DNA of 64,000 nucleotides from Flavobacterium limicola. Its GTDB lineage: Bacteria > Bacteroidota > Bacteroidia > Flavobacteriales > Flavobacteriaceae. The translations under genes were made by a program, and so were the position numbers. Under the pieces are notes generated by a model. It was not told the origin of the DNA, searched no databases, and saw nothing but the letters and a program-made list of their open reading frames with translations. Shown here piece after piece: positions 33,832 to 43,452 of this stretch. Within the stretch, counting starts at the first letter, position 1; each line of letters opens with the position of its first letter. The DNA is taken from contig NZ_RBXA01000001.1 of NCBI RefSeq assembly GCF_003634755.1, forward strand, positions 1,488,001 to 1,552,000, read 5' to 3'.

Positions 33832-35184
33832 TTATTTGTTCTTGTCTTTTCTCTTTTTGTCTCTGGTTTTTAGCATGTTTCTATTTACAGAACCGTGCGT
33901 TTTTTTCTTTGTTACACCAGGTCCACCCAAGTTGACTTTCTTGTTCTTTTTACTTTTTTCTTGAAAAGCGCCATCTCCGTCAAGTTTCTGTTTTTTCATC
34001 AAAAACTTAATCGGTTGTCTGTCTTTTTCAGGTTCAATTAATTTGGATGAAACTTCAACGGTTTCTGGGAAAGGCTCAATTGCCAATTCCATATTCATCA
34101 GTACTTCAACCTCTACTTTGAACTCTTCTTCACGAGGCGCGATAAAACTTATGGCGGTCCCTGAAGCATCGGCACGACCAGTTCTACCAATTCTGTGCAT
34201 ATATAATTCTGGCATTTCTGGCATTTCAAAATTGATAACATGAGTAATATTTGAAATATCTAAACCTCTGGCCATAATATCTGTGGTAATCAAACCACGT
34301 AAATTTCCTTCTTGGAACAAAGCCATCGTGCTCAAACGATAATTTTGTGATTTATTAGAGTGAATTACTCCAAACTGACCGTCAAAATCTTCCTCGATTC
34401 GCTCGAGAACCATATCTGAAATCTTTTTATTATTCACAAATACCAGAACACGACTCATGTCCTCGTTATTTTGCAATAAGTGTTTTAGAAGGTTTATTTT
34501 GGTATTGAAATTAGGAACTTGATAGGATAATTGTTTGATATTTTCCAATGGTGTTCCTGAAGCAGAAAGTGTAACTTCTTCTGGATAATCAAAATAATCA
34601 TTCAAAATTGCATCTACTTCATCTGTCATCGTAGCCGAAAAAAGGATGTTTTGACGTTTTTTTGGCATCATCGCTAAGATAGCTGTCAATTGCGTACGAA
34701 ATCCTAAATTTAGCATTTCATCAAACTCATCGATTACCAGTTTTTGCATCTCTTCAAAACGAATGACATTGTCCAGTGTTAAATCCATGATTCTTCCTGG
34801 AGTTCCCACTAGTATGTCGCAACCTTGATAAACGGTTGTTTTTTGAGTATTAATATTGACACCACCAAAAATACCAATAGTTCGAACCGACATGTATTTT
34901 GTCAATTTTTCAACTTCTTCCACAACTTGCACGACAAGTTCACGTGTAGGAACCAGAATCACTATTTTGGGTGTATGACCTGGAGTAAATTTATATAATT
35001 TCAATAAGGGCAATAGGTAAGCAAATGTTTTACCGGTACCCGTTTGAGCGATTCCCATCATGTCTCTTCCGGACATTATCACAGAAAAAGTTTTTTCTTG
35101 AATAGGAGTCGGTGTTGTAAATCCTAAATCGTCTATTGCTTTTTGTACGGATTTAGGAAGATTGAATTGCTCAAAAGTAGTCAT
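33832..35184 (-). CDS. DEAD-box family ATP-dependent RNA helicase (DEFD variant)
   Basis: Cytoplasmic RNA helicase of 450 aa. Visible motifs: Q motif (FTTPTPIQEKTF), motif I AQTGTGKT near 45-52, motif Ib TPGR, motif II DEFD, motif III SAT, and the C-terminal VFVNNKK, TTDIMARGLDI and HRIGRTGR motifs. Motif II reads DEFD instead of DEAD; the catalytic D-E pair is intact. The tail of about 75 residues is rich in lysine, as in RhlE/CsdA-like helicases that bind rRNA or mRNA. The ATG at 35184 gives MTTFEQFNLP at the Q-motif; an extension to 35238 is unlikely. Confidence 0.93.
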   Translation of the reverse strand: MTTFEQFNLPKSVQKAIDDLGFTTPTPIQEKTFSVIMSGRDMMGIAQTGTGKTFAYLLPLLKLYKFTPGHTPKIVILVPTRELVVQVVEEVEKLTKYMSVRTIGIFGGVNINTQKTTVYQGCDILVGTPGRIMDLTLDNVIRFEEMQKLVIDEFDEMLNLGFRTQLTAILAMMPKKRQNILFSATMTDEVDAILNDYFDYPEEVTLSASGTPLENIKQLSYQVPNFNTKINLLKHLLQNNEDMSRVLVFVNNKKISDMVLERIEEDFDGQFGVIHSNKSQNYRLSTMALFQEGNLRGLITTDIMARGLDISNITHVINFEMPEMPELYMHRIGRTGRADASGTAISFIAPREEEFKVEVEVLMNMELAIEPFPETVEVSSKLIEPEKDRQPIKFLMKKQKLDGDGAFQEKSKKNKKVNLGGPGVTKKKTHGSVNRNMLKTRDKKRKDKNK

Positions 35185-35273
35185 TTGCTTAAATTTTTTG
35201 CAAAGATAGTCTTTTTGAAAGTAATGCTCTAAAATCAACGAATTTCAGGTTACATTTTAGTTTTTTGATTCAA

Positions 35274-35645
35274 TTAATGATTTAATAATCGCTTCACTCG
35301 AAGTACCAATTCGTTTGGATTAAATGGTTTTGCAATGAAATCATCAGCACCAAGCTTAAACACTTCACTAACGGAATGTTCTTCTTCGCCCAAAGCAGAT
35401 AAAACTATTATGGGTATTTTTTCAAAATTTTCTTTAACAAAACGAATAACTTCCAGCCCGGATTTATAGGGTAACAAAAGGTCGGTAATTACCATATCTG
35501 GATTTATGGAGTGTATTTGTTCCACGGCACTTAAACCGTCCTTAATAACGCTCAACTGGTATCCTTCCTTATTGAGAATGAATTTAAGGATTTTAACCAT
35601 CAATTCATCATCTTCTATAATTAGTATTTTTTTGTCGCTATTCAT
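35274..35645 (-). CDS. Single-domain response regulator (CheY-like receiver)
   Basis: The 123 aa protein is only a receiver domain: acidic pair D12/D13, phospho-acceptor D55 (VITDLLLP), the S/T switch in VLSAL and K106 in AKPFNP are all present. It has no DNA-binding output, so it should act by protein-protein contact. It starts 11 bases after the stop of the DUF4838 gene and is the last gene of the exopolysaccharide-type operon, which suggests it controls that machinery after translation (inference). No kinase gene is adjacent. Confidence 0.92.
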   Translation of the reverse strand: MNSDKKILIIEDDELMVKILKFILNKEGYQLSVIKDGLSAVEQIHSINPDMVITDLLLPYKSGLEVIRFVKENFEKIPIIVLSALGEEEHSVSEVFKLGADDFIAKPFNPNELVLRVKRLLNH

Positions 35646-35656
35646 TTCGAGATATT

Positions 35657-37891
35657 TTATTTTTTATAAAGTTCAATCTCATCAATCATTACCATTGGTT
35701 TTTTTAGCTTTCGTTTTCGCCAAACGGGTAATTCTTCTTGGTTTTCTATTATTAATTTTATTTTTTCAAAATTTCTGAAGTTTTTATCTTGTATTTCTAT
35801 TTGGGATGTTTTGACAGTATAATCTTTAGTTAAATTTACAATTTTTTTTTCATTTATGAGATTCCATTTTTTCTTTTTAAAGCCATAAATTAAAATTTTA
35901 TTAGGCAGAAAAATCCAGTGTCTTTGATTGTTTAGAAAATTTATTTTTAGTTGATTAAATTCTAAATTATTCGTTATTAGTTCTATTTCGGGATTGGTTC
36001 CATACCAACCGATCCAATTAATATTATAATCAGTATGTCCTCTTATTCCATCAACTAGTCCGTAACCTCCTTTTCCAGTAAAACCTTCAGCTGGTGCAGT
36101 TAAAAAATTGACTTGCATTTTTTCTCCAAGATGTGTTGTTGTTTCTCTGGCTATTTCTAGCCAATCTTCATAATATTTATCTGGTGATAACCCATCTTCA
36201 CTCAATTCGTAAATTCCAAATTGATTACAAGTTTCAGCAAATTTACGAACTCTTTCATTGAGTCCTTTTTTTACCTCTTTTTCACCTTTTTCGTTGATAA
36301 TAAACATCCCATGTTGGTCTTTTCCATAAAATTTAGATTGTTCAAAAAACACAAACTCTAATGCCAGTCTTAATTTATGTATTCTGGATTCTAAAGTAAG
36401 GTCTCCATCAACTGCTTCTATGGCTTCCTCCAGTAATTGATCGTATTGGTTCATTGCCTCGGGGGATAAAAATGTATTTCTGCTTTGAACGGGACCGGAG
36501 TATATATCCAAATCAGCGTTAGAATTTTTCTGATTTTCGGTTAAAAGGACTAAATATTTTTTGATATTAGAGGCTGCTTTTCCATAGAAACCTCTTAAAA
36601 AATCATCTGTAGTTGTTTCAATATTAATTTCGGTATCCCATAAAATTTTTGCTAAAAGATATTGTCTCAATTCCGAAAAATCACCGGGAACATCAGCATA
36701 ACCTTGCACAAATAGACCTTTAACATTATTATGTTTAAAAAGTTTATAATTATCAGAAAAGGTATGAAAGTTTGGAAAGGGAGAAAAATAGTTTGAAAAT
36801 TGCACTGTATAATCCCATAAATATAGATTAGAAGCTGTTTTTCCCCAATTTTGTAATATTTTTATAAACGGTTTGCTTTCTGTGTCATTTATAATTGATT
36901 TCCCACGATTCAATTCGATTGGACAAAATAAAGTATATATGTTAGGTTCTATTTTTAGGCCTGTTGGTGGCTTGTAAGTGTGTAGGTAGGCCAAAGTTGT
37001 TATTTTATTTTTTGGAAAACGCATGGCAATTTTGTTTAAAAAATAGTAAAGAGAGCCTTGAGGTCCACCATGTTTTTCATTCAATAATTTGCATTGAGCG
37101 CACTCACAATAAACGGCATCATCATTTTGACTCACTGAGTAAAAAGTAGTGTTTGGGTTTTCAGTAATTATTTTTCCCATTTTTTTTGTCACAATGGCAA
37201 CAACGGTATCATTAGTCATGCAAAGTGACTCGGCTCTTCGGTTTCCTTCATACAAAGCATAAAACTCAGGATTCGTTTTGAAATATTCTTTTGGCGGTAG
37301 AAGTTTATCAAAGGAATGTCCCCAAACGCTGAAGTCGTTTAAATGCCAATCTAATTTATGCCAATCCCTGAAATCTTCATCATATGCGTCAGGATATAAA
37401 ATGACTCTGTATTCAAAAGATGGTTTGTAGTGTTGCGTTGTGTTTTTTGGAAATTCAACTTTTTTTAATTTTGGAATATAAGTATCTATAGAAGTGAATT
37501 TTCTAAATCCCCAGCTTTCCAGTAAGGTGTAAACTGCGTAACGTAATGATTTTTCATTGGGTGCTACCAAAAAAATATCTTTCGAATCACTTTTAATGAT
37601 GAAACTATTTATGTCTTTTTGGTTTTCTGAATTTGATATTCTAAGGTAAATTGTTGAAGTAGTTTCTTTATTATTGTTCTCAATTTTGATAAAAAAAGGA
37701 TTCAAAAAGCTTTTGTCTAAATAAGATTTTAGGATTTTTGCTGCTGATTTTGCGTTTTCTTCCGTTATGTGAATAGTATTTTCATTACCCATTTTATTCT
37801 CGATGATAATATTGGATTGCGCCATTGTTTTAAAGTTAATAAGAACTAAAAAAAATAGTGTACAAAATAATTTCAGTTGTTTATTAAACAT
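35657..37891 (-). CDS. DUF4838 glycosidase-like secreted protein
   Basis: The 744 aa protein has a signal peptide (ending near KTMAQ), an N-terminal zincin-like accessory domain as found before alpha-glucuronidase/GH20-type barrels, and a central DUF4838 domain (about 160-440). The latter contains PPKEYFKTNPEFYALYEG, SVSQNDD and the cysteine motif C262-x-C264-xx-C267. The C-terminal part (from about residue 610, GLVDGIRGHTDYN) looks like an F5/8-type carbohydrate-binding domain. It is likely a periplasmic or outer-membrane glycoside hydrolase or glycan-binding protein; activity is not established. In the operon it sits between the outer-membrane barrel gene (3-base gap) and the response regulator, a place where a PgaB-like modifying enzyme would be expected. 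Confidence 0.8.
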   Translation of the reverse strand: MFNKQLKLFCTLFFLVLINFKTMAQSNIIIENKMGNENTIHITEENAKSAAKILKSYLDKSFLNPFFIKIENNNKETTSTIYLRISNSENQKDINSFIIKSDSKDIFLVAPNEKSLRYAVYTLLESWGFRKFTSIDTYIPKLKKVEFPKNTTQHYKPSFEYRVILYPDAYDEDFRDWHKLDWHLNDFSVWGHSFDKLLPPKEYFKTNPEFYALYEGNRRAESLCMTNDTVVAIVTKKMGKIITENPNTTFYSVSQNDDAVYCECAQCKLLNEKHGGPQGSLYYFLNKIAMRFPKNKITTLAYLHTYKPPTGLKIEPNIYTLFCPIELNRGKSIINDTESKPFIKILQNWGKTASNLYLWDYTVQFSNYFSPFPNFHTFSDNYKLFKHNNVKGLFVQGYADVPGDFSELRQYLLAKILWDTEINIETTTDDFLRGFYGKAASNIKKYLVLLTENQKNSNADLDIYSGPVQSRNTFLSPEAMNQYDQLLEEAIEAVDGDLTLESRIHKLRLALEFVFFEQSKFYGKDQHGMFIINEKGEKEVKKGLNERVRKFAETCNQFGIYELSEDGLSPDKYYEDWLEIARETTTHLGEKMQVNFLTAPAEGFTGKGGYGLVDGIRGHTDYNINWIGWYGTNPEIELITNNLEFNQLKINFLNNQRHWIFLPNKILIYGFKKKKWNLINEKKIVNLTKDYTVKTSQIEIQDKNFRNFEKIKLIIENQEELPVWRKRKLKKPMVMIDEIELYKK

Positions 37892-37894
37892 AGT

Positions 37895-39166
37895 TTAAAA
37901 TTTATATTGTAACATTAATGATAGTTCTAGCTCGTTTTGTGTTGAGTTACGAATGTATTCTTGCTGGTTGTACGTGAGTTGAATTCCAGTTACATAATGA
38001 TTGTTAAACAGTTTAAAATATCCTGCACCAATCCTATATGAATTTAAAGAAATCCTCTCTTTGAACTGGCCTAAAGTGGTTCTTTCTTCAGGAGAGGATC
38101 CGTAACCGGAGGTCAAAGTTATATAATCAAAACGGGTATCAAAATAATACCGTACCGTTAACGTAACTGCGGGGTAATAATCTTCTTTATCTTTTTGAAT
38201 AAAGGTTCTTAGATTTACCCAATAGGAATCTATATATTTCCCGACACCAACAACTCCTGTTGTGAATTCAGTGCCATCTTGTGTCTTTAAATATCGAATG
38301 CCTAAATCACCTTCCCAGCCCTTTTTGAAATTTTGATAAAAGGAATATCCAAGTCTTAATTTTGGAAATACGGCATCTTCACTGTAAGCCACGTTCACGT
38401 AGGAATAATTATTTTTGCCGGTAAAAAAATAAGATTCCACTTCATATTGAAAACCATTTGCAATGCTGTGTCCAGAGGATAATCTATCTGCATAATTTAC
38501 ACGTCCGATCAAGGAACCCCATTGGCGCTCTTTTATGTACTGCAAACTTCCTAAATGCCAAGGGCCATACCCTTCTCTGTCGAAAGAGGTGAAACTGTAG
38601 TTGATTCCTATTCGATCCGTTCTTAACTTTGATTCTAACTGAAAAAGAAGTTGCGTAATTTGGTCATCATTCGGGTTTTTTAATTGTAATGTTTTTAAAT
38701 ATTGATATTCTTTTTTTCGATCTTTTTGCAATTGATATACTACTAGTTTTTTTTGCTCAAAATCTTTGTCTTCCGGATGTGAAGCAATTGCTTGGTCTAT
38801 TATGATTTCGGCATTATTGTATTTTTTTTCATCTAATTCTATATTGATCAAATAGTTATATGCGTCTTGGTTGATGGGGGTTTTATCAATATAATATTTG
38901 TAATAATATCTTGCGCTGTCAGTGTTTTTTAATAAATCATAATTACGTCCTAAAACCAGATAATAGTCTAAATATGCAGGTGCTAATTTTTTTCCTAATA
39001 AGGCCCTTTGGACATTTTTTTCATAATTCTTTCCATTTTGCATGTCTTTAATTATAACGGTCAAAAGACTGTCTGAATCAATTTTTTGAGCTGCTACTTT
39101 TTGATTGGAAACAAAAAATAAAAAAATAAAAAAACAAGCTATATTTAAAATTTTGCTTTGAATCAT
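37895..39166 (-). CDS. YaiO-type outer-membrane beta-barrel protein with N-terminal TPR domain
   Basis: The 423 aa protein starts with a signal peptide (ending VAAQ). A helical TPR-like region follows (about 25-190, with repeats such as ARYYYKYYIDKTPINQDAYNY spanning a tetratricopeptide unit). The C-terminal YaiO-like beta-barrel (about 195-423) ends in QYKF, with the terminal phenylalanine typical of outer-membrane proteins. This TPR-plus-barrel layout is that of export porins such as PgaA and AlgK/AlgE. The ATG at 39166 overlaps the stop of the glycosyltransferase gene as ATGA, so translation is coupled. Confidence 0.85.
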   Translation of the reverse strand: MIQSKILNIACFFIFLFFVSNQKVAAQKIDSDSLLTVIIKDMQNGKNYEKNVQRALLGKKLAPAYLDYYLVLGRNYDLLKNTDSARYYYKYYIDKTPINQDAYNYLINIELDEKKYNNAEIIIDQAIASHPEDKDFEQKKLVVYQLQKDRKKEYQYLKTLQLKNPNDDQITQLLFQLESKLRTDRIGINYSFTSFDREGYGPWHLGSLQYIKERQWGSLIGRVNYADRLSSGHSIANGFQYEVESYFFTGKNNYSYVNVAYSEDAVFPKLRLGYSFYQNFKKGWEGDLGIRYLKTQDGTEFTTGVVGVGKYIDSYWVNLRTFIQKDKEDYYPAVTLTVRYYFDTRFDYITLTSGYGSSPEERTTLGQFKERISLNSYRIGAGYFKLFNNHYVTGIQLTYNQQEYIRNSTQNELELSLMLQYKF

Positions 39167-40605
39167 GATGTTAGTTTTTGAGTAGTTGTAAATCCTTTTC
39201 GAATCATTACGCCCCATTTTTGTTCGGTCTGTCTAAAAAAGAACCAATATCCTCTTAATGATGCATAAATGTTTAGTGGATGGTAAACGAAAGGCTCTAT
39301 CATTGCCATAAAGATTAGTACCATTAATTCTTTGTAATTGGCATAGCTTTTATACAATAAATCGTCTATCATAATTGAAATAAGTGTAATCAACAAATAA
39401 AAGATGTATACAAATACACTCATGATGATTAAGTATTCAGTATTCAGTCTTCCAGTTAAAATACCGGCAATCAATGCTATGATTCCAAAAAACTCTATTA
39501 TTGGCACGAGAAATTCGAATATCAAAAAGAAAGGTAAAATCATAAATGCTGTTTTACCATATTTTGGATTAAAAAACATTTTTCGATGCAGGAAAAGTGT
39601 TTGTATAAGCCCTCTTGCCCATCGGGTGCGTTGTCTTAACAGCACTTCTCTCGAGTCGGGAACTTCTGTCCAGCATAACGATTCGGGAATATATTTAATT
39701 AAAAATTTTAATTTGTTTTCATGCATGTGCTTTCTCATTCGAGTGATTAATTCCATATCTTCTCCTAATGATTTATGCCAATAGCCACCTACTTTTATGG
39801 CTATTTCTTTATCAAACATTCCTAATCCGCCAGAAACTAAAAGCAATCCGTTGATTTGGCTCCAAGCCATTCTGCCAAAAAGGAATGAACGTACATATTC
39901 TAATTCCTGAAATCTGGGATACCAATCTTTAGGAAAGTGCACTTTATGTAAGAAACCATCTTTAACTTCGCATGAATTTGAAATTCGAATTCCAGCGCCT
40001 GTGGCTATCACTCTTGTTTCATTTTCCATAAATGGTTTTGCTAATTTAAGTATGGTGTCTCTTTTAAGTATACAATCTACATCGGTACATAAAAACAAAG
40101 GATATTTTGACGAATTAATACCAGCATTGGAGCCATCAGCTTTACTTTTCCCATTTTCTTTATCTACCACTAAAAGTTTCGAATAAATAGGATTAGTTGA
40201 TTTATAATGACCTCTTACGGGTTTAGTCACAATTTTTTCTTGGTAATAAAAATCAATTTTTACTAATTCAAATTCCGTTATTAATTTGGTTAGCGTGTCA
40301 TCTGTGCTCCCATCATTTATGATTATAATTTCAAATTTAGGGTAGGTTAATGACAGTAGTGATTTTACATTATAAACAATACTAACTCCCTCATTAAATG
40401 CTGGCGCCACAATTGAAACTCCCAATAAATGATTTGATCTGGTGAGAATATCCTCAGAAATATATTTTTGGTATCTAAGATGTTTTAATATAGCATAATA
40501 GGATAGAAACGATAAGAAAATGTAAAGCAAAATATAAGTAACAGAAAAAAGTGATATGAAAACTTCATAAAAATGGATTAACTGGTATGTTGGGTTTTGC
40601 ATCAT
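39163..40605 (-). CDS. Processive family 2 glycosyltransferase (membrane polysaccharide synthase)
   Basis: The 480 aa inner-membrane enzyme should polymerise a beta-linked polysaccharide from a nucleotide sugar and push it through the membrane. The GT-A domain has VSIVAPAFNEG, D98, the DxD motif D175-V-D177, the GED acid/base at 281-283 and the QxxRW motif at 325-329 (QRTRW), the full set of cellulose/PNAG/hyaluronan-type synthases. One membrane helix lies near the N-terminus (about 12-40) and three or so near the C-terminus (about 350-430). The gene start overlaps the upstream stop by one base (TAATG). Product identity (poly-GlcNAc or other) is not deducible. Confidence 0.93.
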   Translation of the reverse strand: MMQNPTYQLIHFYEVFISLFSVTYILLYIFLSFLSYYAILKHLRYQKYISEDILTRSNHLLGVSIVAPAFNEGVSIVYNVKSLLSLTYPKFEIIIINDGSTDDTLTKLITEFELVKIDFYYQEKIVTKPVRGHYKSTNPIYSKLLVVDKENGKSKADGSNAGINSSKYPLFLCTDVDCILKRDTILKLAKPFMENETRVIATGAGIRISNSCEVKDGFLHKVHFPKDWYPRFQELEYVRSFLFGRMAWSQINGLLLVSGGLGMFDKEIAIKVGGYWHKSLGEDMELITRMRKHMHENKLKFLIKYIPESLCWTEVPDSREVLLRQRTRWARGLIQTLFLHRKMFFNPKYGKTAFMILPFFLIFEFLVPIIEFFGIIALIAGILTGRLNTEYLIIMSVFVYIFYLLITLISIMIDDLLYKSYANYKELMVLIFMAMIEPFVYHPLNIYASLRGYWFFFRQTEQKWGVMIRKGFTTTQKLTS

Positions 40606-41666
40606 TATAAGTAAATTTCTCTTACATGTTTAGTCATTTTCATTGTGTCGTAATCCTTGGCGGCCACAGTATCTAAAACAGTTTTGTTTATTTCGTTCAA
40701 ACAATCAACTGCTTTTAATTTTAGGTCTTTGTCAGTTTGTAGTTGAATTTCATTCTCTAAAAATGAAACTACTGCCTCATCACCGATAACCTTTAATGTA
40801 TCTAAAATTTCCAGTTGAATTTCAATAGATACTTTATTGAAATGCACAATCAAATCTTCTTTTGCTTCAGTTAAAAAAAGTTCGCGTATGGCTATAATAG
40901 CTTCTTTTTTCAAAGAATCATCCTCATTTTGAATCAATGCTATGATTTCTGAGGCTTTATTTCTATAATTATAAAAAACCATTATTTTTAACCCTAATTT
41001 TGTAATTGAGTTGTTGTTGGTCTCAATCCATTGATCAATGTTTTTGGGGATTGGAAATTTTTTTTCATGTAAAAGATCCATTATTTTTATGGTATACAAA
41101 TGCGAAATAGTAGACGGTAATTCTTTAAAACTCTCCATGTAATTTTCAGATAATGATAAAAAAGCCATATTAGCATTAGACCGAATCACGATATTAGGAT
41201 GTTTTAGATAAGGTTTAATGATGGAATTACCTTTTTTATAATCTAAAGCTTGAAAATGATAAAAGCCTTCACACTTGTTATAGCTTCTAAAATCACGAAT
41301 TAAGCGCGCAGAATATTTATTAAGGTTTAGTGCTTGATAAAAAAAAAGTATAGGTTCTGATGCTTTTCCTTTTAAACTATGTTTAAATCGAATCATATCA
41401 TTAATGACGAGTTCTTTGCACCAAGATTTATGGAGTGGAATTTCTTTTTTGAACTGCAGTAGTTTTTTGTTGATTGTCTCTTCATTGGGTTTTGAGAGAA
41501 TCATTTCAGTCAAAAAAATCTCGGCTTTGTTGGTTACAGCCTGTCTGTAAGGTTTATTATATTCGTAATAAATTCGTTTTGATAGTAATACTAGTGTCGA
41601 TAATACTGTGGATATCAGTAACAATGGGATAATATAATATTTTAGATATAAAATAAATAAGTCCAT
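40605..41666 (-). CDS. Membrane-anchored HEAT-repeat protein
   Basis: The 353 aa protein has one N-terminal membrane helix (about 8-30) and then helical repeats rich in leucine and isoleucine. Examples are HPNIVIRSNANMAFLSL, EDDSLKKEAIIAIRELF and DKDLKLKAVDCLNEI, in the HEAT/armadillo style, which make protein-binding solenoids. The soluble part is likely cytoplasmic (inference). It is the first gene of the operon and is followed by the GT2 synthase with a one-base overlap, so it may be an assembly or regulatory partner of the synthase, in the position of PgaD or Alg44. No PilZ or other nucleotide-binding motif is visible. Confidence 0.78.
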   Translation of the reverse strand: MDLFILYLKYYIIPLLLISTVLSTLVLLSKRIYYEYNKPYRQAVTNKAEIFLTEMILSKPNEETINKKLLQFKKEIPLHKSWCKELVINDMIRFKHSLKGKASEPILFFYQALNLNKYSARLIRDFRSYNKCEGFYHFQALDYKKGNSIIKPYLKHPNIVIRSNANMAFLSLSENYMESFKELPSTISHLYTIKIMDLLHEKKFPIPKNIDQWIETNNNSITKLGLKIMVFYNYRNKASEIIALIQNEDDSLKKEAIIAIRELFLTEAKEDLIVHFNKVSIEIQLEILDTLKVIGDEAVVSFLENEIQLQTDKDLKLKAVDCLNEINKTVLDTVAAKDYDTMKMTKHVREIYL

Positions 41667-41737
41667 GATTAGCAGTGTTTTATATCATAATATTACAAAA
41701 TATAAAAAGTTAAAAAAAATATTTCCGATGTATTACA

Positions 41738-42502
41738 TTAAAATCCTTCGAAAACACCTAAACCAAATAAGGCAAAGTCATATTTAACAGGATCAGCACT
41801 GTCAAATTCACGAAGTTTTAAATCCAATTCAGACAAGGCTTTTCCATCATTTTGTTTCCGTGTCAAAATGCCTAATTTTCTGGCTACATTTCCAGAATGT
41901 ACGTCTAAAGGACATGATAACGAAGCTGGCGAAATGCTTTTCCAAATTCCTAAATCGACGCCTTTATTGTCTTGACGAATCATCCATCTCAGATACATGT
42001 TGATCCTTTTTGCCGCAGAATTATTCAGCGGATCTGATACATGTTTTTGGGTTCTATACTGGTGTGGAATTTCGAAAAATATTTTCTTGAATTCGTGGAT
42101 GCTTTTTTGCATCGAATGGGTTTCCTGATGTTTGCTGAACACCGCTTCTAAACCGCCGTGATTTGTATAGATGTGTTGTAAACTTCTAATAAAACTAGTA
42201 AAATCTATTCCGTTGAACGTGCGGTGAACAAAAGTTTCCAATCGTTCTAAATCATTTTCAGTATGCGACATGACAAAATCATACGGCGCATTTCCCATCA
42301 AATCCATCATGCGATGTGAATTTTTGATAATCATCGTCCGATTTCCCCAAGCAATAGTAGCGCTTAGAAAACCTGCAATTTCAATATCTTCTTTTTGTGA
42401 AAATAAATGTGGAATTTGTACCGGATCGCTTTCTATGAAGTCGAGTGTGTTGTATTGCAGGACTTTTTCGTCGAGAAAATCTTTAAGTTCTGATGGATTC
42501 AT
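41738..42502 (-). CDS. TIGR02757 family protein (DUF2400)
   Basis: The 254 aa protein shows the family's features: the N-terminal AGFLSATIAWGNRTMIIKNS segment, NNSAAKRINMYLRWMIR in the middle and CPLDVHSGNVARKLG in the C-terminal third, which resembles a helix-hairpin-helix-like DNA glycosylase fold. Its function is not established. It is transcribed alone on the minus strand, with an AT-rich region and no clear promoter match upstream. Confidence 0.9.
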   Translation of the reverse strand: MNPSELKDFLDEKVLQYNTLDFIESDPVQIPHLFSQKEDIEIAGFLSATIAWGNRTMIIKNSHRMMDLMGNAPYDFVMSHTENDLERLETFVHRTFNGIDFTSFIRSLQHIYTNHGGLEAVFSKHQETHSMQKSIHEFKKIFFEIPHQYRTQKHVSDPLNNSAAKRINMYLRWMIRQDNKGVDLGIWKSISPASLSCPLDVHSGNVARKLGILTRKQNDGKALSELDLKLREFDSADPVKYDFALFGLGVFEGF

Positions 42503-42586
42503 TATCGATGGATGACTTTGAGTACTAATTTATTTTAGGAAATACAGCTTGTTGTTGCAAGGTATAGCCCAGATAGAAACGGCATC

Positions 42587-42615
42587 CTTTTTATTTTTTC
42601 TTTAAAAATAAAAAG
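42587..42615 (-). terminator. AT-rich hairpin downstream of the LolD-like gene
   Basis: CTTTTTATTTTT (42587-42598) is perfectly complementary to AAAAATAAAAAG (42604-42615) with a 5-base loop. It lies 27 bases after the LolD-like stop codon; the stem is entirely A/T except its closing pair, so termination strength is uncertain. Confidence 0.5.
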
Positions 42616-42641
42616 ATACAGTGTATAGCTGGAAATAGCTC

Positions 42642-43304
42642 CTAGTTACTAATTAAACCGTCCACCATTATTAGTTTTCTGTCGGCCATGTTCGCTAATT
42701 CCTCGTTGTGAGTCACAATGACAAAAGTTTGTCCCAACTCATCGCGCAATTTGAAAAATAATTGATGCAGGTTCTCAGCAGAAGCTGTATCGAGATTTCC
42801 GGAAGGCTCATCAGCAAAAATGATGGCTGGTTTATTAATCAGCGCTCTAGCTACTGCCACACGTTGCTGTTCTCCACCCGAAAGTTCGTTGGGTTTGTGA
42901 TTCATTCTGTGCGAAAGACCAAGATAAGTTAATAATTTTTTGGCTTCAGTCTCAGTCTCTTCTTTTGGTTTATTGGCAATAAATGCAGGAATACACACAT
43001 TTTCCATTGCCGTAAATTCAGGTAATAATTGGTGAAATTGAAAAATGAAACCTAAATTCAAGTTTCTGAATTTCGATAAGGTTTTGTCATTCATCGTCAG
43101 AATGTCTTCATTATTGATGCGCAACTCAATTCCGTTTTCAACGGTTGGCTTGTCTAAAGTTCCAAGAATTTGTAAAAGTGTTGTTTTTCCAGCACCTGAG
43201 GCTCCTACAATAGAGACTATTTCTCCTTTTTGAATATGTAAATCAACTCCTTTCAACACATGCAGTTGATCGTAATATTTATGTAGATTTTTGGCTTGTA
43301 TCAT
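42642..43304 (-). CDS. ABC transporter ATP-binding protein, LolD/MacB-type
   Basis: The 220 aa ATPase has Walker A GASGAGKT at 34-41, the Q-loop ([14 protein letters not shown]), the signature [15 protein letters not shown] and Walker [13 protein letters not shown]. These match LolD, the ATPase of the lipoprotein-releasing LolCDE complex, and the closely similar MacB ATPases. No permease gene is adjacent, so the partner must be elsewhere. The ATG at 43304 is preferred over a longer frame to 43331 because [11 protein letters not shown] is the normal family N-terminus. Confidence 0.9.
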   Translation of the reverse strand: MIQAKNLHKYYDQLHVLKGVDLHIQKGEIVSIVGASGAGKTTLLQILGTLDKPTVENGIELRINNEDILTMNDKTLSKFRNLNLGFIFQFHQLLPEFTAMENVCIPAFIANKPKEETETEAKKLLTYLGLSHRMNHKPNELSGGEQQRVAVARALINKPAIIFADEPSGNLDTASAENLHQLFFKLRDELGQTFVIVTHNEELANMADRKLIMVDGLISN

Positions 43305-43425
43305 TTTGAAACTGTTTTTACAAAGAAACAAAGATTTTAATGATTATGAATTGGAACTCCAATTATTTTCCTTTGACAAACTATAAACTTTAGTTAACAG
43401 AGAATATTCACAACGATTTATTGAA

Positions 43426-43433
43426 TAAATTTG
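43426..43433 (+). promoter_or_regulatory. -7 element for the msrA gene
   Basis: TAAATTTG is a full TAnnTTTG match 19 bases before ATG 43453. No clear -33 element is visible. Confidence 0.4.
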
Positions 43434-43452
43434 ATTCTAAATCATACAAATT

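Noticed and set aside
39404..39784. 126 aa plus-strand ORF
   Set aside because: It is antisense to the GT2 synthase, whose motifs are continuous in the other frame.
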